Source: Talinum fruticosum (lineage: Eukaryota > Streptophyta > Magnoliopsida > Caryophyllales > Talinaceae). Taken from it: a DNA stretch of 64,000 nt. Position numbers and translations under genes: made by a program. Below the pieces are notes generated by a model. The model saw nothing but the letters and a program-made list of their open reading frames with translations. It made no database searches and was not told where the DNA came from. The stretch covers positions 4,839,501 through 4,903,500 of the forward strand of contig JAITYX010000046.1 of assembly GCA_021018815.1 (NCBI GenBank), in the 5' to 3' direction. Positions 58,750-64,000 of this stretch are shown here, one piece after another. Every line of letters begins with the position of its first letter. The stretch's first letter is position 1.

Positions 58750-59164
58750 TTAATGCATAATTATGTGCTTTTCCGAGTGGAATTACTTTGCATGATTATG
58801 TGTTAAATGTTTCATTTCGTGCCTTAATAATAATTAGTTCGATTGAGCCGGTGATACTGAGCTATGAGTTATCGCTTGTTTGCAATTTCGAGTCACTCAA
58901 AAACTTTACTCGAGTCGGACTCGGATTTTGAGAAAAATGGACATCAAACTTTTGAAATCATCTCTAGATTAGTGGAGAATTTCATAAATTTCATTTTAAA
59001 TCTCTTTTTTCTCTCTCTCTCTCTTTCGCGCGCATCGATCGGAAAACTAGCCGTTGGCGGACAAGCACTAGAATTCTAACCGTTGGAGAGCAAAACAATC
59101 ACACCGGTCCGAGGCGGCCGTTAGAGAGTTGGGTCGAACGAATATCGAAGGACAATCCTTTCTC

Positions 59165-59172
59165 TATAAATA
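59165..59172 (+). promoter_or_regulatory. Internal TATA box 1, element C
   Basis: TATAAATA in CTCTATAAATAGCATC, in the first unit of the duplication, 437 bp before the third ORF's ATG. Confidence 0.55.
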
Positions 59173-59329
59173 GCATCATTTTTCCTTCATTTTGCTACTT
59201 TGATCGGAAAACTAGTTGTTAGCAGACAAGCACTAGAATTCTAACCACCGGAGAGCAAAACAGTCACACCGGTCCGAGGCGACCGTTAGAGAGTTGGGTC
59301 GAACGAATATCGAAGGACAATCCTTTCTC

Positions 59330-59337
59330 TATAAATA
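59330..59337 (+). promoter_or_regulatory. Internal TATA box 2, element C
   Basis: TATAAATA in the second unit, 272 bp before the ATG at 59609. This is nearly the spacing seen in element A (267 bp). Confidence 0.6.
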
Positions 59338-59608
59338 GCATCCTTTTTCCTTCATTTCTCAACTTTACTCTCTACATACTCTATCTCTCGCTTACTACAT
59401 CTCGAGCAAGTTCACTGTTTTCGAAGAACGAATCGTCTCTCTCAAGCTAAGTGAAAGAAATCTCAAGTAAGCACCGATTGCTCTTAGCTCTCTCTCTGCT
59501 CTTTCATTTTATTTTCTTCTTACTCTCTACTTTCTCTACTCGCTCACTCTCTCTTCAAGCCATCTCTCTCTCTCTCAAAGTTCATCTTCTCTCTTTTCAT
59601 ACTCAAAC

Positions 59609-60621
59609 ATGCTCGGAAAGAGGTTCCCACCCGCACTTTCTTGCTTCGCAGCCAAGAAACCTCACACAAAAAGCCAAGAGGGTCCTTCCAACCTCTCTAA
59701 AATCATTTTCATCCAACATCTAACGTTGGATGACAAGTTCTTTCCAACCACCAAGTTTTCGTGGTTGAACAATATCAAAACCACAGGGGTTTGTAATTTC
59801 CTCTGTTTCGGTGAGTTCATCTACCCGAACTCATTTATGAGTTTTACTCAAACCTCTCTAGCTCGAGGGTACACTCACCTCCAGAGTTAAAGATGTTGTT
59901 GTCCGTATCAACGTCTCTCTCCTCCACCGCCTTTTCAAAGTCTCTTCTCTTTTCCTCAACAGTAACCCTATACCTTTCAATGAGGTTGCTGATGAATTCT
60001 TTGAGAAGTACGCAAAAGAATTTCCTAACTCACGCAAAAACTTCTTAGTGACTCAACTAAAGTCACATGTCCGTCTTCTGTGTTTCCGCCTGATGAGAAC
60101 TTTCTTCTCTCAGCATTTGAGTAAAGAAAATCCCAACTCCAAGCATCTCAAAGCTCCTTTTGACCTTCTCAAGGGCTACGAAGTAGACCTCTTTCCAGCC
60201 ATAATCGAGCGGATGGCCACTGTGCCAGCTCAAACTAAGAAATCCACCCCTCTTCCTTTTAGGGCTCTTCTCACTTTCATTTTTAAGCAATTCAAAGTTC
60301 CCCTCCCTTCATATCCTAACGTAGTTTCGAGGCTCGCCGTTGTTGTTGGCGTAAGAGATAGTGATTTGAGTGGGTCGAAAACTCTGCCGACAAAGGTCGA
60401 GTCGAGTAGCTGTCCAGCCTGAGCAAGCACCTCCTCGGCTGAGTTCCGGGAGGATGAACCTCTGGATGACCTGGTTTTGGGTTAGCCACTAAGAGCCGAG
60501 CCCATCCCGGAGATCCCCGTGCTGCCCCTGCCTCAATCTTCAACAACATCCTGTTCTTACCAGCGAAGGCACACCGCTCGTTCATCCACCTCGACTCGGA
60601 CTACTCCCTCTCCACCTTCTT
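59609..60621 (+). pseudogene. Third ORF of element C (env-like position)
   Basis: The ATG at 59609 opens MLGKRFPPALSCFAAKKPHT, a form of the MPKRGS start in A and B. About 93 codons are open, with LDDKFFPTTKFSWLNNIKTT and FCFGEFIYPNSFMSFTQTSL. After a frameshift come FRLMRTFFSQHLSKENPNSK, FDLLKGYEVDLFPAIIERMA and TPLPFRALLTFIFKQFKVPL (about 60080-60300). The acidic, Ser-rich central part present in A is missing, so the C copy is shorter by about 600 bp. The end TRTTPSPPS then TAA is kept. Same putative plant transposon protein resemblance; function unknown. Confidence 0.6.
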
Positions 60622-61035
60622 AAAACTTTTTCTCTTTTATTTTTTTGTCCAGACAAAAAATTGTATCTTCTTGATACATTCTTCCTCTTTTGTTTTTGCT
60701 GAAAGGCAAGGGGGAGAATAGTTACAAAAACTTGTTATGTTGTTTAGGGGAGTTTTTCTCTCACCCTTTTTGTTTATATTCTTTCTATGTGAATATTAAT
60801 GAAGTTTCTATTTCGTGCTTATTTATCTCTCGAGTGTAATTGTTTTCCGAGTTCATCTTGCTCTAATCTATCAACTCGCTTACACATCATTTTAATTGCT
60901 CTCATAAAATCTAAGTTTGAATCACTTTAGCTACATTATACGATTTTATCTATTCCTCCGACATATTCTCCGAGAAAGAATGAAAAATCGAGTCTATAAC
61001 ACTAACAAAGTGTCTATCTAAGTATGGAATGCCTT
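60622..61035 (+). other. Element C 3' untranslated region
   Basis: Gene-free. A second polypurine tract GGCAAGGGGGAGAATA lies at 60705-60720. The primary tract is deleted. Confidence 0.6.
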
Positions 61036-62050
61036 AATTAAATTATTATCTCGTGTCTAATCTTGGACCAAAGTATTTTATACTTTGAGAACCAAAAAAA
61101 TGGTTTACTTTTGTAGGTTATCTAAACGAGGTTATCCTACTTTAGAATTACAAAAGTAACCTAGCTTCAAGATGTCAAATCACCAGCAGACAAGGCTTTT
61201 TCTACTCTAATCAAGGCCTAGACACTATGTCGGGGTTGTCTGTTTCAAAAACTAGAAATCTTCAATGCTAAGCTCAACGGTCGTTTCCACGATACTTTTC
61301 AAACACCACCAGTGGATTAGGACATCCTAAGGAGTCAAGAGTCGTTGCACAACGTTCACATCCCAACGAATCTTTTCGAGCCACTCGGAATAAGCTGTTA
61401 CAACGGTCTCCGAGGATTTCTAATCGGAAGATAGTCACAACAACTAATCTACTTGGTCATCTATAAATAGAAGCCAACTCTCAAGACTTGAAGATTGCTC
61501 GGAATCATTGTCAATATACATAAGCAAAAGTCTTTGTATTCATACTCAATCTTCTACTTACAACTCCAACTCTGTACTTAACATCTTTCTAAGTTGTAAG
61601 GTCTTGTAATCAGTTACAAATTCTCTTTCTTACTTTCCGAGTAAAGTCCCTTGGCTGAGCTGTAAGGGTTAACTCAGCTCAGCTTGTCCATAGCTGTGAA
61701 GGTTACCTCGGTTAGGAAGTACTAGATCGGATAAGGGAACTTCTAAGTCTACGAAAATCTTATAAGGAATTGTTTAAGGGAGCAATTCTGGTGAAGTCTT
61801 TCTTCTTATTTTGTGGATTCAAAATAGTGGATTTGACTTGGTTCTTGGATTAGCACTGGCCGTGGTTTTCCGCCCCGGGAGGGTTTCCACGTAAATTCCG
61901 AGTTCATACTTTTCTTGGTCCAATCTAGACTCGGATTGTCTTAAAGTTTATTTTAAACATTAATTTTCCATTTATTGTTCAAATTTCCTCATCACCCTAT
62001 TCACCCTCCCCCTCTAAGGTGACTAAGTCTCTCCAGGAGAAAACCTTCAT
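61036..62050 (+). mobile_element. Element C 3' LTR, 5'-truncated
   Basis: GGAATGCCTT of the untranslated region runs directly into AATTAAATTATTATC, which is about 520 bp inside the 5' LTR. The tract and LTR start are therefore deleted. The LTR end AAAACCTTCA at 62050 and TTCAA duplication are intact. TATA box at 61462-61469. Confidence 0.85.
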
Positions 62051-62055
62051 TCAAT

Positions 62056-62068
62056 CTCTCTCTTTTTG
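62056..62068 (-). promoter_or_regulatory. Element D polypurine tract
   Basis: Coding strand AAAAAGAGAGAT next to the LTR start, now 11.4 kb away from the rest of that LTR because of element C. Confidence 0.6.
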
Positions 62069-62489
62069 ATGAAAGGCATTCAACTAAACAATGACTCGAA
62101 AGAAATTCATCATAATTATTGAACATAATTAACATGACATGAGGAGCATTTGAAATTGGTGAAACTTTTCAATATTCGCTCCCCTAAGCCATTAAACTCC
62201 CTTAGCGGATGAATCCACAATGTTCATTATTCTCTCCCCTAATGCATTTCATCAAAAATAAACAAGGAGAGAACGAGATTTTAAACGGAAGAATTACAGA
62301 TACCAATTGAATATAATGGTAAGTAAGGTCAGTCATACATTAATTGATGTCCGGAATGATATTATCAAGGAGATGACTAGACTTTTACCTAAGTGCTTTT
62401 CCAAATCTCCGGCTTACCAAGTTAAAATTCCGAGTACTTTATGAGGGTCAAACCTGGGTCTTCCTTTTCTATGTAGTGTACCTAAAAAA
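62069..62489 (-). other. Element D 3' untranslated region
   Basis: Gene-free. Contains one or two extra polypurine tracts on the coding strand (ATTAGGGGAGAGAA, about 62230-62243; TTAGGGGAGCG, about 62187-62197). Confidence 0.55.
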
Positions 62490-64000
62490 GAAAACAAACT
62501 AACCCTTCTTGTTTCCTCTAACGAATCCCAGTAACTATTCTTACCGAGGTTAGCTTCAGAGGAAGGGCACTTTGGGAACCCAAATTTGAATAATTTTTGG
62601 AACGGTCTCGATTCTCGAGTCTTCCTTTTGAAAACTAAGTTTCGGGTTTATTAAAATCTTTTCTTTTGTAAAAAGTTTTAGCAGACTTCTCTTAATAAAC
62701 CTTTCTTAGCTCAGTTCTCTTTCTCACTATCCGAGTTGAACTAGACTCGAATTTTTAAAAAGATTTTTTGAGAATCTTTCTTTAAAGGACCTTTATAGGA
62801 GTTATCCTCCTTTTCAGAATTAAAACCCAAACCTTCTTTTCAAAAAGAAACACATTGAGAACCAAGAAGGAGATCAAGGTTTTCCTTACCTTAAGTGAGT
62901 TTTAAAATCAACTTCGAAACTCATCCGACTTTTCTTTAAAAGCTCATTCTCAAATCTGAGGCATTGAGAGTCAGTCCCATTATCATGTGAGCTAGTCTCA
63001 AGTACCTTTAAACCGAGTCTCGGCTTTTCTAGATCACTTTTTAGAAAATTATTCTCGGTTTCAAGAGACTCAAGTTTTTCTTGAAAGAGGGAAGAATCGG
63101 AGTTAGACTTTTCCTCTATAGAAAAAATGTACTTTGCAAGATCTATCTTAGAAAACATAAGATAGTAATTGATTACCTCTTGATAATCACTTTCCTCAAC
63201 ATTAGATGAGTCTTATTCTGACTCGGTTTACGTGTCCGAGTCGGTCATTACTATTAGACACTTGGACCCATCCTCTATGTCCGAGTCGGATGAGTCTTCT
63301 CCTTCTTCCGACTCATCCTCACTATAAGTGATGGTCTTTTTCTTTTTGTAATCTCTCTTCTTTTCTGGGCAATATTTGATGGTGTGTTCCTTGGTACCAC
63401 ACTCAAAACACCCGGAATAATTAGTAGAAAAAGAATTGAGAGGATGAGGGAGTTTACCTTTTCTTTCTCGTATGAGGACCTCGGATTTAGGCTTCTATTT
63501 CAATATCCGATGCTTCATCATCTTCTTGAAGCCTTTTGCAATTTGCCCTATTGGGTCCTCTTCGAGTCGTAACTACTTGAACTTAGTTCAACTTCTTCTA
63601 AAGCTTTTAATGCAATGTTCCTTCTTGGCTTGTCCTCACAATCCTCCTCTTGGAGATGTAGCTCATGGGTCGGAAGTTTTCCTATGAGCTCATCTAACTT
63701 AAGTTTGCTGAGGTCTTGTGCTTCTTCTATTGTAGTCACCTTTGAACCCCATTTCTTCTTTGGTAGGCTCCTCGAAGTTTTCTAACAACTTCTTCATTAG
63801 GCATCTTCTTACCGAGAGATTTGAGATTATTAACAATCTTTATGAATCGAATATACATCTCGGTGATGCTCTCGACCTTCTTCCATTTTGAATAGCTCAT
63901 ACGTGTGGATGTATTGGCTGCCCTTAGTTTTTCTCACTTGGCTTATTCCTTCATATGTTGTCACCAAGGTGTCCCACACCTCCTTAGCTGTGTCACAAGC
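62490..64000 (-). pseudogene. Element D gag (partial, runs off window)
   Basis: Read from 64000 downward: THTYELFKME (about 63915), then NNLKSLG, TTIEEAQDLSKLKLDELIGK (about 63735), a complete zinc knuckle CFECGTKEHTIKYC at 63369-63410, an acidic stretch, MFSKIDLAKYIFSIEEKSNS (about 63155) and a coiled-coil-like Leu/Glu segment. It ends near 62490 with the sequence equivalent to the gag-pol border in A and C, then joins 3' untranslated sequence. Frameshifts are present. The knuckle keeps all four metal ligands, unlike A, C and I. Confidence 0.8.

Larger units (their letters stand above)
59037..59366 (+). repeat. 165-bp tandem duplication carrying the internal TATA box
   Basis: Units 59037-59201 and 59202-59366. 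Both start GATCGGAAAACTAG and contain GGTCGAACGAATATCGAAGG. Element A has one copy only (about 38940-39100). Confidence 0.85.
58750..59608 (+). other. Element C spacer and leader before third ORF
   Basis: Gene-free. It contains a 165-bp direct duplication with two TATA boxes (listed separately) and several CT-rich runs just before the third ORF. Confidence 0.6.
50661..62050 (+). mobile_element. Ty1/copia element C, Sirevirus-like
   Basis: Plus strand: 5' LTR (split by solo LTR F), primer site 53798-53814, gag, pol, third ORF and a 5'-truncated 3' LTR. TTCAA is duplicated at 50656-50660 and 62051-62055. The insertion point is the very edge of element D's LTR, next to its polypurine tract. About 9.8 kb without F. 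Confidence 0.9.
49015..64000 (-). mobile_element. Ty1/copia element D, internally deleted, runs out of window
   Basis: D has a minus-strand 3' LTR at 49015-50659, then its inner part at 62056-64000 after the nested element C. In coding order the window shows gag, a direct jump to the 3' untranslated region near 62480, the polypurine tract and the LTR. Pol and the third ORF are missing. The 5' end lies beyond 64000. Confidence 0.8.

Noticed and set aside
62304..62320. GATACCAATTGAA resembling a primer site next to an LTR in element D
   Set aside because: No LTR sequence follows it and it sits in the 3' untranslated region; probably chance.
1..64000. Host protein genes, tRNA, rRNA or CRISPR-like arrays
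   Set aside because: None could be supported. Repeats here are transposon LTRs, tandem units or microsatellites, with no spacer-repeat pattern.

Overview
This window looks like plant nuclear heterochromatin. It is AT-rich and holds no host gene I can support. Almost all of it is nested, decayed retrotransposons of plant-specific types. The Ty1/copia copies resemble the Sirevirus (SIRE/Maximus) lineage: LTRs of 1.4-1.65 kb, an initiator-Met-tRNA type primer site, a third ORF after pol, and an extra polypurine tract. The Ty3/gypsy pieces resemble the Tat/Ogre lineage, and some carry antisense ORFs with DUF7745 or plant mobile domain (PMD) sequence. There is also a 5'-truncated LINE. I cannot name the species; a flowering plant is safe, a eudicot is only likely.

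Left edge (1-9.7 kb). A Tat-like gypsy remnant (called K here) has a ~58-bp tandem array split by a LINE, a broken gag (1686-2520), a tandem-repeat 3' region and an LTR (4242-5814). A second gypsy remnant (M, minus strand) follows, with RNase H-integrase (about 8330-9741) and an opposite-strand DUF7745 pseudogene (6690-7974).

First copia stack (9.7-43.7 kb). Element B (minus) lies in M's RNase H. B is split twice inside gag. Element I (15319-28827, minus, TSD CTAGG) is one insert. Element A (29126-42960, plus, TSD TTCCT) is the other. I and A each carry a ~2.9-kb solo LTR-like insert (G' at 19144-22036, G at 32315-35219), lying in opposite orientations. B's right LTR ends abruptly near 43744.

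Second stack (43.7-64 kb). A gypsy piece X has antisense DUF7745 and PMD pseudogenes and a partial LTR (about 48430-49014). That LTR is interrupted by copia element D (minus, 49015 to beyond the window). D holds element C (50661-62050, plus, TSD TTCAA). C's 5' LTR holds a solo LTR, F (52097-53684, TSD GTCTT).

Every coding region is broken by frameshifts, stops or deletions. All three copies that keep much of pol (A, C, I) have lost the YVDD reverse transcriptase motif, each in a different way. The best clues to unusual biology are the third ORF with its own TATA box in four copia copies (duplicated in C), the antisense DUF7745/PMD genes with TATA-like boxes, and a recurrent CG-to-TA or one-base indel pattern between copies.
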